Made by a program: the position numbers and the translations under genes. This document shows positions 51,934 through 60,276 of a DNA stretch of 64,000 nt, piece by piece (position 1 is the first letter of the stretch; every line of letters starts with the position of its first letter). The notes below the pieces were generated by a model that worked only from the letters and a program-made list of their open reading frames with translations, was not told the DNA's origin and did no database searches. The stretch covers positions 124,001 to 188,000 of the forward strand of contig DJXN01000002.1 in the NCBI GenBank assembly GCA_002449765.1, in the 5' to 3' direction. The stretch comes from Fibrobacter sp. UBA7003 (lineage in GTDB: Bacteria; Fibrobacterota; Fibrobacteria; Fibrobacterales; Fibrobacteraceae).

Positions 51934-53415
51934 CTACCGCATCGGGTATTCCTCGAAGGCATTGCTGTTCGCCTGCATGTCGTTTCCCTTCCAGTCGAAG
52001 AGCGCCGTTCCCCAGGCGCCGCTGAGCGTCGGTTCCCAGAAGAATGAGCCTATCCAGCGGTCCATTCCCTTCACCATCTCGTTCGTGCGCTTGCGCGAGC
52101 CGTCGAAATTGTAGTGGTTATCCTGGTCACCGCCGTTATATTCCGCGACGATGAATTCCAGATTCGGATAGCTCGAGGTGACAGTCTGGAAGAGCGATTT
52201 CCAGTTATCGGGAGCGCCGTCGCCGTAAGCCGTGTAGGCGGAAAATCCCATCACATCGGCAGGGACCTTCTGGTTCTTGAAGATTTCCGTCATCCACCAG
52301 GTGACCGTATTCGCCTGGCGTATGCGTTCAATATGCAGCACGGTCTTGGTATTCGGCGAAACTTCCTTGACCGCCCTGATGCCCGCCTTGAAATACTTGG
52401 CCGCGTTCGCCTTGCCGCTCGATGTCCCCATATCGCCGTTGATTGCGGTAGAGGCCTTGTCTACATTGTTGCCCCAGCAATCCGTCTTGCTGTTCGGCAC
52501 GTGGACGAGAATGCCCGGCGTTGTCTCGTTGCCAATCTGCACCATCTCGGGAACCGCATTCACCTGCTTGAGCGCGTTCATCAAATCGAGGGTGTAGGCG
52601 TAAACGGAATCGGCGAGAGCGTCGGAGCTGTTCACCTTGCGCCAGCGTTCAGGGATAATCTGTTTGCCGGGATCGGCCCAGTTGTCGCTGTAGTGGATGT
52701 CGAGCAAGAAAGCCATGCCCGCGGCCTTGATCTTTTGCGCATAGGCGACGATATGGTCCTTGTCGCCGTAAGCCTCGGCATCGTGACCGCATTCCGAAGC
52801 GGCATAGCCGTACTTTGCCTTGGGACTCACGAATGTCTTGAGGCGGATAGCGTTGAAACCATGGTCCTTGAGAAGCGTGAAGATATCCTTCTCGGTGCCA
52901 TCCACGTCGTAGAACCTGGTCCTGTTGCGTTCGTATTCCTGCACGGTCGAAATGTCGGCGCCCATGTAGAAGTCAAAATTGAGAAGCTGCTGGGTCGCGG
53001 AAGATTTAGGAGATTCGGACGAGGACGAGGGCGGAGGATTATGCGCCGAAGAGGTTTGCGGCTCGGACCCTGCAGACGAACGGGGCGGTTCAACCGCAGA
53101 CGAAGAGCGCGGAGGCCTGTCTCCGGAAGATTCGGGAGACACAAAATCGGAAGAGGATTGAGCATCGAATACACCCGACGACGGCAACAGCGCAAAATCG
53201 GAAGAAGATATCGAGGCAATCGCATCCGACGAGCTGCTGAAATCGGGAAGCGTAAACCCCGCGGAGGACTCCCCCACTATTTCGTAGTCGTAACCGGCAC
53301 CGCTGTCGGAATCACCGCCGCATGCAACGAAAAGAACCCCAGCCGCAGCCATCGCCGCGACACACCCAAAACGGCACAAGTGCCGTACTCTAAAACAACC
53401 CTGTTTGTATCCCAT
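51934..53415 (-). CDS. GH53 endo-beta-1,4-galactanase lipoprotein with Ser-rich linker
   Basis: 493 residues. An N-terminal membrane segment ends in a lipobox (VLFVACGG), followed by a Ser-rich linker (about 45-150) typical of Fibrobacter secreted enzymes. The GH53 domain runs FYMGADISTVQEYER, GFNAIRLKTFV, LLDIHYSDNWADPGKQ; the acid/base Glu is in MVQIGNETTPG and the nucleophile in FIVAEYNGG. It cuts galactan side chains of pectin. No Shine-Dalgarno is present, and TAAATTTA lies 4 nt before the ATG. The mature enzyme probably sits on the cell surface. Confidence 0.92.
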   Translation of the reverse strand: MGYKQGCFRVRHLCRFGCVAAMAAAGVLFVACGGDSDSGAGYDYEIVGESSAGFTLPDFSSSSDAIASISSSDFALLPSSGVFDAQSSSDFVSPESSGDRPPRSSSAVEPPRSSAGSEPQTSSAHNPPPSSSSESPKSSATQQLLNFDFYMGADISTVQEYERNRTRFYDVDGTEKDIFTLLKDHGFNAIRLKTFVSPKAKYGYAASECGHDAEAYGDKDHIVAYAQKIKAAGMAFLLDIHYSDNWADPGKQIIPERWRKVNSSDALADSVYAYTLDLMNALKQVNAVPEMVQIGNETTPGILVHVPNSKTDCWGNNVDKASTAINGDMGTSSGKANAAKYFKAGIRAVKEVSPNTKTVLHIERIRQANTVTWWMTEIFKNQKVPADVMGFSAYTAYGDGAPDNWKSLFQTVTSSYPNLEFIVAEYNGGDQDNHYNFDGSRKRTNEMVKGMDRWIGSFFWEPTLSGAWGTALFDWKGNDMQANSNAFEEYPMR

Positions 53416-53419
53416 GCCT

Positions 53420-53427
53420 TAAATTTA
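53420..53427. promoter_or_regulatory. Palindromic TAAATTTA before the GH53 gene
   Basis: It ends 4 nt before the GH53 ATG (53415) on the minus strand. The same octamer lies before the divergent methyltransferase gene (53482-53489) and the cellulase (7369-7376). Confidence 0.4.
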
Positions 53428-53481
53428 AACTAAAAGTTTGGCAAGCGGTGCGCCGGAACCCATAAAATCGTGCAAATAATT

Positions 53482-53489
53482 TAAATTTA
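53482..53489 (+). promoter_or_regulatory. TAAATTTA element before the methyltransferase gene
   Basis: It ends 4 nt before ATG 53494, with no Shine-Dalgarno. It is one base from TAnnTTTG and again suggests a leaderless transcript. Confidence 0.4.
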
Positions 53490-53493
53490 CAAT

Positions 53494-54828
53494 ATGCAAC
53501 CGTGGAATTTGCTCGCATCCGACACTGTACAGGGCTTTATCGAAGAGGCCCTTACGCGCAAGTTGGATGCGTTGCAGGTTTCGACCGCACTGAACAAGCA
53601 GGGATACAGCAACGAGGAGCGCGCTGCTATCATGGACTACATGGCGCTCGTGCCCAAGTTCCGCGAAAAGTTCGCAAATAACGAGACCGCCCGCGGGATG
53701 TTCCTCTTGTGCGACAAGCTCGCGCTGGAACAGAGCACCGCACAAGATATCGGGCGCTGGAAGGCAAAACTCTGGCCATGCGGGAACGACGCGACCAGCG
53801 ACGCAACCGAAAATGCAACTGGCACAGGCGCGGAAGTTCACGACCTGTGCTGCGGCATGGGCGGAGACAGTTTTTACCTGCCTGCGGGCCTAAAAGTGAC
53901 GGGAGTCGACCTGGACGAAAACCGTCTCGCGATGTATAGCCACAACATGCAGGCGTTCGGGAAAAACGCCGAAACGATTTGCGCCGACGTGCGCTCCGTT
54001 GAAGGCGCGGACTACTTCACAATCGACCCGGCAAGACGCGCCATTGAAGGCGAGAACCAGCGCGACCTGAAGAACCTCACGCCCACGCTCGAGGAAGTCA
54101 TCGAAATCAGCAGGCACTACAGGGGCGGCATGGCGAAACTCCCGCCCGGCTACCCGCCCGCCGAAATCCCGGACGGAACCGAAATCCTCTACCTGGGCGG
54201 ACACAGCGACTGCCGCGAATGCCTCGTGCTCTTCGGGGAACTCGCAAAACACCCGGACACCGTCCGCGCGGTCATTGTCGGGAAGGCGGGCGAAACGCTT
54301 GCAGAATGGACCCGCAGGCGCGACCGCTCGCTCGAGACCCTCGACGACGACCTGCAGGAAAAACTCGACCGGAACGACTGCCTCGAAGGCAAGGACCGTA
54401 CCTACCGCACGGCGACGAGCCGGAGCGACCTGCCCCTCGGGGAAATCGGCAAGTACATCGCGGAACCCGCGCCGGTACTTATCCGGAGCCACCTCTTCAA
54501 TGCGGCAGCCCTCGCCCACGACCCGAATGCTCACCTGATTTCGGAAGGCATCGCGTATGTTTCGAGCGACAAACCGCTCCCTGCACCGGGATTTTCCTGC
54601 TACGAAGTGCTCGCGCATACCGAAATCGCGACAGGAGCCGTCCGCAGCATGCTCAAGGAACACGACATCGGGAAAATCACGCTCAAGCTGCGCGGCGTAA
54701 AACTCGACCCAGATGCCGAAACCAAGCGGCTCAAGCCCAAGGGCAAGAATTCCGCAATCCTGTTCTACACCCGCTTCCGCGGCGAGAAAACCGCAATTTT
54801 AACAAGGAGATGCCATGGTAAAACTTGA
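53494..54828 (+). CDS. Class I SAM methyltransferase-like protein with THUMP-like C-terminus
   Basis: 444 residues. A helical N-terminus (1-95) precedes the Rossmann SAM motif VHDLCCGMGGDSFYLPAGL and VTGVDLDENRLAMYSHN, then DYFTIDPARR in the usual motif IV place. A C-terminal domain with KGKNSAILFYTRF resembles the THUMP-like module found at the end of such proteins. It is a probable RNA methyltransferase, or an inactive relative; the target is unknown. Its last 14 bases overlap ung and carry the ung ribosome site (AAGGAG). Confidence 0.8.
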   Translation: MQPWNLLASDTVQGFIEEALTRKLDALQVSTALNKQGYSNEERAAIMDYMALVPKFREKFANNETARGMFLLCDKLALEQSTAQDIGRWKAKLWPCGNDATSDATENATGTGAEVHDLCCGMGGDSFYLPAGLKVTGVDLDENRLAMYSHNMQAFGKNAETICADVRSVEGADYFTIDPARRAIEGENQRDLKNLTPTLEEVIEISRHYRGGMAKLPPGYPPAEIPDGTEILYLGGHSDCRECLVLFGELAKHPDTVRAVIVGKAGETLAEWTRRRDRSLETLDDDLQEKLDRNDCLEGKDRTYRTATSRSDLPLGEIGKYIAEPAPVLIRSHLFNAAALAHDPNAHLISEGIAYVSSDKPLPAPGFSCYEVLAHTEIATGAVRSMLKEHDIGKITLKLRGVKLDPDAETKRLKPKGKNSAILFYTRFRGEKTAILTRRCHGKT

Positions 54829-55489
54829 ACAATCCTGGCTGAACCTGCTCGCCGACCAATTCGAGCAGCCGTATTTCAAACAAATTAAAGAAAAACTTTT
54901 GCAGGAAAAGGCGGAGCATCACGCCGTCTACCCGCCCGGCTCCAAGATTTTCGCAGCGCTCGACTACTGCCCCGTAGACAAGGTCAAGGCTGTCATCATC
55001 GGGCAAGACCCCTACCACAATCCGGGCCAGGCGCACGGGCTGTGCTTCTCGGTGCCCATGGGTATCGAGCCTCCCCCGTCGCTCGTGAACATCTTCCAGG
55101 AACTCCACGACGACCTGGGCATCACGCCACCCCCGCACGGCAACCTCGAAAGCTGGGCGCACCAGGGAATTCTCCTCCTGAACGCATCGCTCACGGTGCG
55201 CGCCCACATGGCGGCAAGCCACGCCGGAATCGGCTGGCAGCAGTTCACCGACACCGTCATCCAGCGCCTCTCCGAAGTGCGCGAGAACCTCGTATTCTTG
55301 CTCTGGGGCAGTTTCGCCATCAAAAAACAGGCGCTCGTGGCCCCGAACCGCGGCCACCTGATTCTCACCGCGCCACACCCGAGCCCGCTCTCGGCCTACC
55401 GCGGGTTCTTCGGCTGCAAGCATTTCAGCAAAGCAAACGCATACCTCGTCAGCAAGGGTCTAGAACCCATCGACTGGAGCATTAAGTAA
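54815..55489 (+). CDS. ung: Uracil-DNA glycosylase
   Basis: 224 residues, the usual family 1 length. GQDPYHNPGQAHGLCFSV carries the catalytic Asp, LLLNASLTVRAHMAASH the uracil-recognition Asn region, and HPSPLSAYRGFFGCKHFS the leucine loop. It removes uracil from DNA. The start lies inside the end of the methyltransferase gene and is preceded by AAGGAG, so translation is coupled. Confidence 0.97.
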   Translation: MVKLEQSWLNLLADQFEQPYFKQIKEKLLQEKAEHHAVYPPGSKIFAALDYCPVDKVKAVIIGQDPYHNPGQAHGLCFSVPMGIEPPPSLVNIFQELHDDLGITPPPHGNLESWAHQGILLLNASLTVRAHMAASHAGIGWQQFTDTVIQRLSEVRENLVFLLWGSFAIKKQALVAPNRGHLILTAPHPSPLSAYRGFFGCKHFSKANAYLVSKGLEPIDWSIK

Positions 55490-55511
55490 CAACAAACGAA
55501 CGGCTTTTTTA

Positions 55512-55519
55512 TATATTTG
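55512..55519 (+). promoter_or_regulatory. TATATTTG promoter element before the DUF4321 gene
   Basis: An exact TAnnTTTG match ending 5 nt before ATG 55525. No Shine-Dalgarno is visible, so the DUF4321-gatA mRNA may be leaderless. Confidence 0.45.
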
Positions 55520-55524
55520 CCCAT

Positions 55525-55854
55525 ATGACTAACAGAAACACCTTCGGACGACTCATCCTCTTTATCGTGCTCGGCCTCATCATCGGCGGAGTGCTCGGTG
55601 AATGCCTCGGGCTCCTCTTCGGGGAACTCGGCGAACTCATGAACGCGGGCGGTTACGACAACATCGTGCGCAACTTCTTCGTGGCCTCGTTCGACCTGAA
55701 CCTCGGATTCCTCGGGGACAAGGCAAATCCGGTCGTCCTGGATCTGTACATGGTCAAGTTCGCGCTTGGCTTTGGTCTAAAGATTAACGTAGTCAGCATC
55801 GTTGGTATGATCGTGGCCATTTACATCATGAAATGGTCCGGAGGAAACCGGTAA
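55525..55854 (+). CDS. DUF4321 small membrane protein
   Basis: 109 residues. A glycine-rich N-terminal helix (LILFIVLGLIIGGVLGECLG) and a C-terminal helix (VVSIVGMIVAIYIMKW) flank a middle part with LDLYMVKFALGFGLKINV, the DUF4321 pattern. The function is unknown. Its stop overlaps the gatA start (TAATG), and GGAGG within its end serves gatA. Coupling to gatA may be for convenience only. Confidence 0.8.
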   Translation: MTNRNTFGRLILFIVLGLIIGGVLGECLGLLFGELGELMNAGGYDNIVRNFFVASFDLNLGFLGDKANPVVLDLYMVKFALGFGLKINVVSIVGMIVAIYIMKWSGGNR

Positions 55855-57272
55855 TGGAAACCATCAAGAATTTAAGCGCCAAGCTCGCCAGCGGCGAGAC
55901 TTCGGCAGTCGCTCTCGCGCAGGACTCCCTTGCAAAGATTGAAGCTACCAAGAATTTGAACGCCTACATCAGCGTGCTGAACGAGCGCGCCCTCGCGAAG
56001 GCCGCGGAATCGGACAAGCGCCGTGCCGAAGGCAAGAGCCTCGGCGTGCTGGACGGCATTCCCGTCGCCGTGAAGGACAACATGTGCCTCGAGGGCACGC
56101 GCACCACGGCCGCATCCAAGATTCTCGACAACTTCGTGGCCCCCTACACTGCGACAGCCATCGAAAAGCTCGAAGCGGCAGGTGCGGTTATCGTCGGCAA
56201 GACGAACATGGACGAGTTCGCCATGGGTTCGAGCAGCGAGACCTCGTACTACGGGCCGGTGAAGAACCCGCTCGACGAGACCCGCGTGCCGGGCGGTTCC
56301 AGCGGCGGTTCGGCCGTAGCCGTTGCCAGTGGCACGGTCGCCTGTGCACTCGGCTCCGACACCGGTGGTTCTATCCGTCAGCCCGCCGCCTGCACAGGCG
56401 TTGTGGGCCTCAAGCCCACCTACGGCCGCGTGTCCCGCTATGGACTTTTGGCATACGCAAGCTCCCTGGACCAGATTGGCCCCTTCGGCACTACCGTCGC
56501 CGACTGCGCCACGCTCCTTAACGCCATCTGCGGCATCGACCCGCACGACAACACCACGAGCACCCGCGAACCCGAGGACTTCGGCGCGAAGCTCGATGCC
56601 GGCGTGAAGGGCAAGGTCATCGGCGTCCCGAAGGAATACTTCGCCGACGGTCTCGACCCGGAATGCAAGGCCGCTATCGAGAACATGCTCAAGAAAATGG
56701 AAGCCGAAGGCGCCACGCTCAAGGAAGTGAGCCTCCCGCACATCGGTTTCGCGGTATCGAGCTACTACATCATCGCAACCGCCGAAGCGAGCAGCAACCT
56801 CAGCCGCTACGACGGCGTGCGCTACGGATACCGCAGCAAGGAAGCCCGCAAGTTGTTCGACCTGTACGCCAAGTCCCGCAGCGAAGGCTTCGGCAAGGAA
56901 GTCCAGCGCCGCATCCTTCTCGGAAGCTACGTGCTCAGCGCAGGTTTCTACGACGCCTACTACGTGCAGGCCCAGAAGGTGCGCCGCCTCATCACGGACG
57001 ACTTCAACAAGGCGTTCGAAAGCGTGGACGTAATCGCAAGCCCCACGATGCCGGGCCTCCCGCTCAAGTGCGGCATGAACGAGTCCGACCCAATGGCCGT
57101 TTACCTCTCCGATATCTACACCGTGAGCCTGAACCTCTCGGGCCTCCCCGGCGTGAGCGTTCCGTGCGGCATGGCAGGCGGACTTCCCGTCGGCCTGCAG
57201 TGGATTGGCAAGCCGTTCCAGGAAACGGACCTGCTCAGCGTCGCCGCAGCGACCGAAAAGCTTGCAAAGTGA
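55854..57272 (+). CDS. gatA: Asp-tRNA(Asn)/Glu-tRNA(Gln) amidotransferase subunit A
   Basis: 472 residues from ATG 55854 (METIKNLSAK), preceded by GGAGGAAAC; the frame is open slightly further upstream. The amidase triad is visible: Lys in IPVAVKDNMC, the cis-Ser in VPGGSSGGSAVAVASG and the nucleophile Ser in LGSDTGGSIRQPAA. It hydrolyses glutamine to feed ammonia to mischarged tRNA. gatB and gatC are not in the window. A hairpin and then a terminator follow. Confidence 0.95.
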   Translation: METIKNLSAKLASGETSAVALAQDSLAKIEATKNLNAYISVLNERALAKAAESDKRRAEGKSLGVLDGIPVAVKDNMCLEGTRTTAASKILDNFVAPYTATAIEKLEAAGAVIVGKTNMDEFAMGSSSETSYYGPVKNPLDETRVPGGSSGGSAVAVASGTVACALGSDTGGSIRQPAACTGVVGLKPTYGRVSRYGLLAYASSLDQIGPFGTTVADCATLLNAICGIDPHDNTTSTREPEDFGAKLDAGVKGKVIGVPKEYFADGLDPECKAAIENMLKKMEAEGATLKEVSLPHIGFAVSSYYIIATAEASSNLSRYDGVRYGYRSKEARKLFDLYAKSRSEGFGKEVQRRILLGSYVLSAGFYDAYYVQAQKVRRLITDDFNKAFESVDVIASPTMPGLPLKCGMNESDPMAVYLSDIYTVSLNLSGLPGVSVPCGMAGGLPVGLQWIGKPFQETDLLSVAAATEKLAK

Positions 57273-57280
57273 GTGTCGCT

Positions 57281-57300
57281 CCGTCAAGTTTACTTGACGG
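57281..57300. repeat. Hairpin behind gatA
   Basis: CCGTCAAG and CTTGACGG face each other over TTTA, followed by TATGACCG. It has no T-run and lies about 85 nt before the true terminator. It is one of four intergenic hairpins with a trailing TGAC. A smaller GACGCC-AAA-GGCGTC dyad follows within 60 nt. Confidence 0.4.
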
Positions 57301-57384
57301 TATGACCGAACGCAGCAGCGGACGCCAAAGGCGTCAAACGCTGAACAAATAAAATCCTCTGCGGCAAACGCAAGTAATACGAGA

Positions 57385-57412
57385 AAGCCGACCCAACGGG
57401 TCGGCTTCTTTT
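57385..57412. terminator. Rho-independent terminator between gatA and the convergent lipoprotein gene
   Basis: AAGCCGACCC and GGGTCGGCTT pair over 3 nt, followed by CTTTT on the plus strand and TTTCTCG on the minus strand. It serves gatA and perhaps also the opposite gene. Confidence 0.88.
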
Positions 57413-57433
57413 AAGTTCATTGCAAACTCAGCG

Positions 57434-57859
57434 CTAATGCATCAAAATGTGCACGCCACCGTCTTCGTTATCCGTAAGGATCATGTAGTTGCTGCCGCCA
57501 TCGAACTCGAACTCGAGCGGAGTATGGGAGACCTGGTCATACATCGCCGTGCAATCCCTTTCCTTGGTTTCGATATTTATCCTACAGATTTCATGAATGG
57601 ATTTAAACAGGAGCCTTATCTTGAAAGTTCCCACCCAATCCTGCTCGTAGACGCGACTGCGTTCGCCTGGCTTGAGCGTCTCGCGAATCCAGGGAATCGT
57701 CGTATATCCATCCTCCGACACGATATCGAGGCCGACAAAGACGCGTTCCGTCTTGTTCTCCACCTGAAGACGCGTCGAGGAATCGGTAAACCAGTGGCTG
57801 AGGCAACCCGTAAGGGTAAGCGCACAAAGAAGCAAAGCGATTATGGAAAAGCGTTTCAT
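57434..57859 (-). CDS. Small lipoprotein, function unknown
   Basis: 141 residues. The signal peptide ends in LTLTGC (lipobox). The mature part reads as a beta-sandwich (TRLQVENKTERVFVGLDIVS, LKPGERSRVYEQDWVG, FEFDGGSNYMILTDN), with two cysteines (EICRIN, RDCTAM). The ATG overlaps the stop of the upstream barrel-like gene (TAATG), so the two envelope proteins are made together and may interact. No family is recognised. Confidence 0.72.
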   Translation of the reverse strand: MKRFSIIALLLCALTLTGCLSHWFTDSSTRLQVENKTERVFVGLDIVSEDGYTTIPWIRETLKPGERSRVYEQDWVGTFKIRLLFKSIHEICRINIETKERDCTAMYDQVSHTPLEFEFDGGSNYMILTDNEDGGVHILMH

Positions 57860-59094
57860 TACCTACCTCCCTGCGTCTGGGTTGCGCCAGCATCGACCTT
57901 CTCATAGCGGACGCCCGTGGCTGTCAGCGGAGCCTGCGTCTGCGACGACGCGGGCAGCGTTATGCCGGTGCCCTGCGGCTCTGACTGCTTGTTTTTCTGC
58001 TTCACGGTATTCGTCTCGATGGGCGCCGAAGTGCGGCCTCCGCGCGCGAACAGGAATTCTCCTACCGACTGCAGGTTGAACTGCAATTCCGCAATCCAAG
58101 TCCCCTTCGCATGGAAGAGCCTGTCGTAGTCGGTAGCAGAATTGTAACCGATGCGGAGCACGGGCAGTTCGATAGCCCAGCCGAACATCAGGTCGTCCCA
58201 TCCGTCATCGTATACGCGGCGACGGAGGCACGAGACCTCCAAACCGACAAGGCGCGACGGGTCGGGATAATACTTGATTGCCGCGGAATGGAATCCGTCA
58301 TCCGGGAAATCGTAGGAGACTTCAGCGTAGAGTCTCTGGGCGAAAAGGTTCTGTTCCCAATGCACTCGGACAAAGTCTTCATCGAAACCGCCGATGACAC
58401 GCTTGTAGATGGTGGCGTCGATATTCGGAAGGTAGGTCCTGATGCCCGAGGACTTGCCGCCATAAACGGGGCGGTCTTCGAGGTTCATCGAGAGTCGGAG
58501 CGATTTCACGTTCGCACGATGAAGGCTTGCCTGGGCACTGAATTTCCAGTAGCGGAGTTCCGCCCATGTGTAGAGCAGCGAATCGTTTTCGGCCGGGAAA
58601 AAGTCGCCGGCAAATTCCAGATTCTGGTGTTGCATACCAGCAGCAACCGTCCAGTCGTGTTTTGCATCCGTAAATGACAGGCCCCACGTCGTCACCGAGC
58701 TCACGTGACCGAAATCGCTGTAGCGCGGGAAAAAGAAAAAGTCCTCGCCGTCCCAGCCGTAGCGATCGAACCAGAGGAGAAGTCCCAGGAAATAGCCCTT
58801 CGAAATTTCGGTACTGGAAAAACCAGCAAAATGGTGGCGGAAGGCAAAGCCCTGGTGTTCGCCGAATTCGCTCTTCAAGGGAATCTGCGACGGGAGCGGC
58901 GTATAATACATGCCAACATCAATGAAAGAGCCGTGGCCAAAGAGCAAGATATCGCTCATTTCGCGCAGGTGGTCGTCACGCACCCAGGTTCCCGCACCGA
59001 CAAGCGACTCAACCGAAATCGCATCGGCAAGCGAAGCCGTCGCCGCAAGCGAAAGCGCAATCGCCATTCGTCTTAGTTTACACACAAATCGCAT
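57859..59094 (-). CDS. Predicted outer-membrane barrel-like protein
   Basis: 411 residues from ATG 59094 (MRFVCKLRR), chosen because GGAGG lies 10 nt upstream; the in-frame ATG at 59103 is only 1 nt from it. The signal peptide is MAIALSLAATASLADA. Aromatic alternating strands follow (GMYYTPLPSQIPLK, YFLGLLLWFDRYGW, TVAAGMQHQNLEFAG, LYAEVSYDFPD), ending in a Ser/Thr/Gln-rich tail of about 55 residues that does not look like a barrel end. No known family. It is coupled to the small lipoprotein downstream. Confidence 0.7.
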   Translation of the reverse strand: MRFVCKLRRMAIALSLAATASLADAISVESLVGAGTWVRDDHLREMSDILLFGHGSFIDVGMYYTPLPSQIPLKSEFGEHQGFAFRHHFAGFSSTEISKGYFLGLLLWFDRYGWDGEDFFFFPRYSDFGHVSSVTTWGLSFTDAKHDWTVAAGMQHQNLEFAGDFFPAENDSLLYTWAELRYWKFSAQASLHRANVKSLRLSMNLEDRPVYGGKSSGIRTYLPNIDATIYKRVIGGFDEDFVRVHWEQNLFAQRLYAEVSYDFPDDGFHSAAIKYYPDPSRLVGLEVSCLRRRVYDDGWDDLMFGWAIELPVLRIGYNSATDYDRLFHAKGTWIAELQFNLQSVGEFLFARGGRTSAPIETNTVKQKNKQSEPQGTGITLPASSQTQAPLTATGVRYEKVDAGATQTQGGR

Positions 59095-59118
59095 TATCCG
59101 CATTCCTCCTGTCACCTG

Positions 59119-60258
59119 CTAGAACACGACCAAATCGTTCTTGTGGATGAGCTCGTCGGGCACGTCCTTACCTAGAATCTCGTGAACCTGAGCCGTCTTC
59201 TTGTGCAGCACGAGCTTGAGCGTCTCGCTGTCAAAACCGGCCACGCCACGCGCAACCGCATCGCCCGACGGGCTCAACACCTCGATGAGGTCGCCCTTGT
59301 CGAAATGCTTTTTGACGGCATACACGCCCACGGGGAGCAGGCTGGAATGCTTTTCGCGGAGCGCCTTCACGCCGCCCTCGTCCACCACCACGGCCCCGCG
59401 CGGAGTCGTGATGAAGCTGAGCCAGCGCTGGCGGCTGTTGAGCTTTTTCTTGGAACCCGCAAACAGAGTGCCCTGTGCATTCTCAAAAATCACCTGGTGC
59501 GGCAACACCTTCATGCCGTTCGCAAGGAAGGCGTTTGCACCGCTACGCGTCACGTTTCGAATCGCTTCAAGCTTGCTACGCATACCGCCGGTACTCACGG
59601 CAGAGCCCGCCTCGCCAGGCTTTCCGGCAAGGGCCAGCACTGCAGGCGTAATTTCGGGCACAAAGCGGAGCAGTCGAGCGTTCGGATTCTTCTTCGGGTT
59701 GTCGTCAAAAAGGCCGTCCTCGTCCGTGAATATCAAAAGCAAATCGGCATCGAGGAACAGCGCCACGTCGCTCGAAAGCTTGTCGTTGTCGCCCACCTTG
59801 ATTTCGGCGACGGCGAGCGAATCGTTCTCGTTAATAATCGGGACAATCTTGCGCGCAAGCATCGCCTTGATGGTGTTCTGCAAATTCTTGTAGCGGGTGC
59901 GGTCGCGGAAGTCATCGGCAGACAAAAGAATCTGCCCCACCGAGAGATCCACCCAGCGGAACATTTCGCGGTAGGCGTACATGAGGTCGATCTGGCCCAC
60001 GGCGGCGCAGGCCTGCTTTTCGGCAAGCACGGTCGGCTTTTCCTTGTAGCCCAGCTGGCTCATGCCGGTTCCCACGGCACCGCTTGTGACAATCACGACT
60101 TCCTTGCCCGCTTCCATGAGACGCGCGACAGAATCGGCAAGTTTCTGGATGTAGCGGGTGCGCACGCCGCCCTTTTCGGAATCCACCAAAATACGGGACC
60201 CGATTTTCACGACGATACGGCGGGCCTCATCAAGGATATTCTTACGTAGTTCACTCAT
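59119..60258 (-). CDS. proB: Glutamate 5-kinase with PUA domain
   Basis: 379 residues. The amino-acid-kinase domain (1-260) has RRIVVKIGSRILVD, VIVTSGAVGTGMSQLGY, PIINENDSLAVAEIKVGDND, LIFTDEDGLFDDNP and STGGMRSKLEA. The C-terminal PUA domain (about 285-379) has AVVVDEGGVKALREKHSS and GDLIEVLSPSGD. It phosphorylates glutamate, the first proline step. proA is not adjacent. It lies 18 nt behind the helicase gene and 24 nt before the barrel-like gene. Confidence 0.95.
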   Translation of the reverse strand: MSELRKNILDEARRIVVKIGSRILVDSEKGGVRTRYIQKLADSVARLMEAGKEVVIVTSGAVGTGMSQLGYKEKPTVLAEKQACAAVGQIDLMYAYREMFRWVDLSVGQILLSADDFRDRTRYKNLQNTIKAMLARKIVPIINENDSLAVAEIKVGDNDKLSSDVALFLDADLLLIFTDEDGLFDDNPKKNPNARLLRFVPEITPAVLALAGKPGEAGSAVSTGGMRSKLEAIRNVTRSGANAFLANGMKVLPHQVIFENAQGTLFAGSKKKLNSRQRWLSFITTPRGAVVVDEGGVKALREKHSSLLPVGVYAVKKHFDKGDLIEVLSPSGDAVARGVAGFDSETLKLVLHKKTAQVHEILGKDVPDELIHKNDLVVF

Positions 60259-60276
60259 TTTCGTAATCCGTATTCT

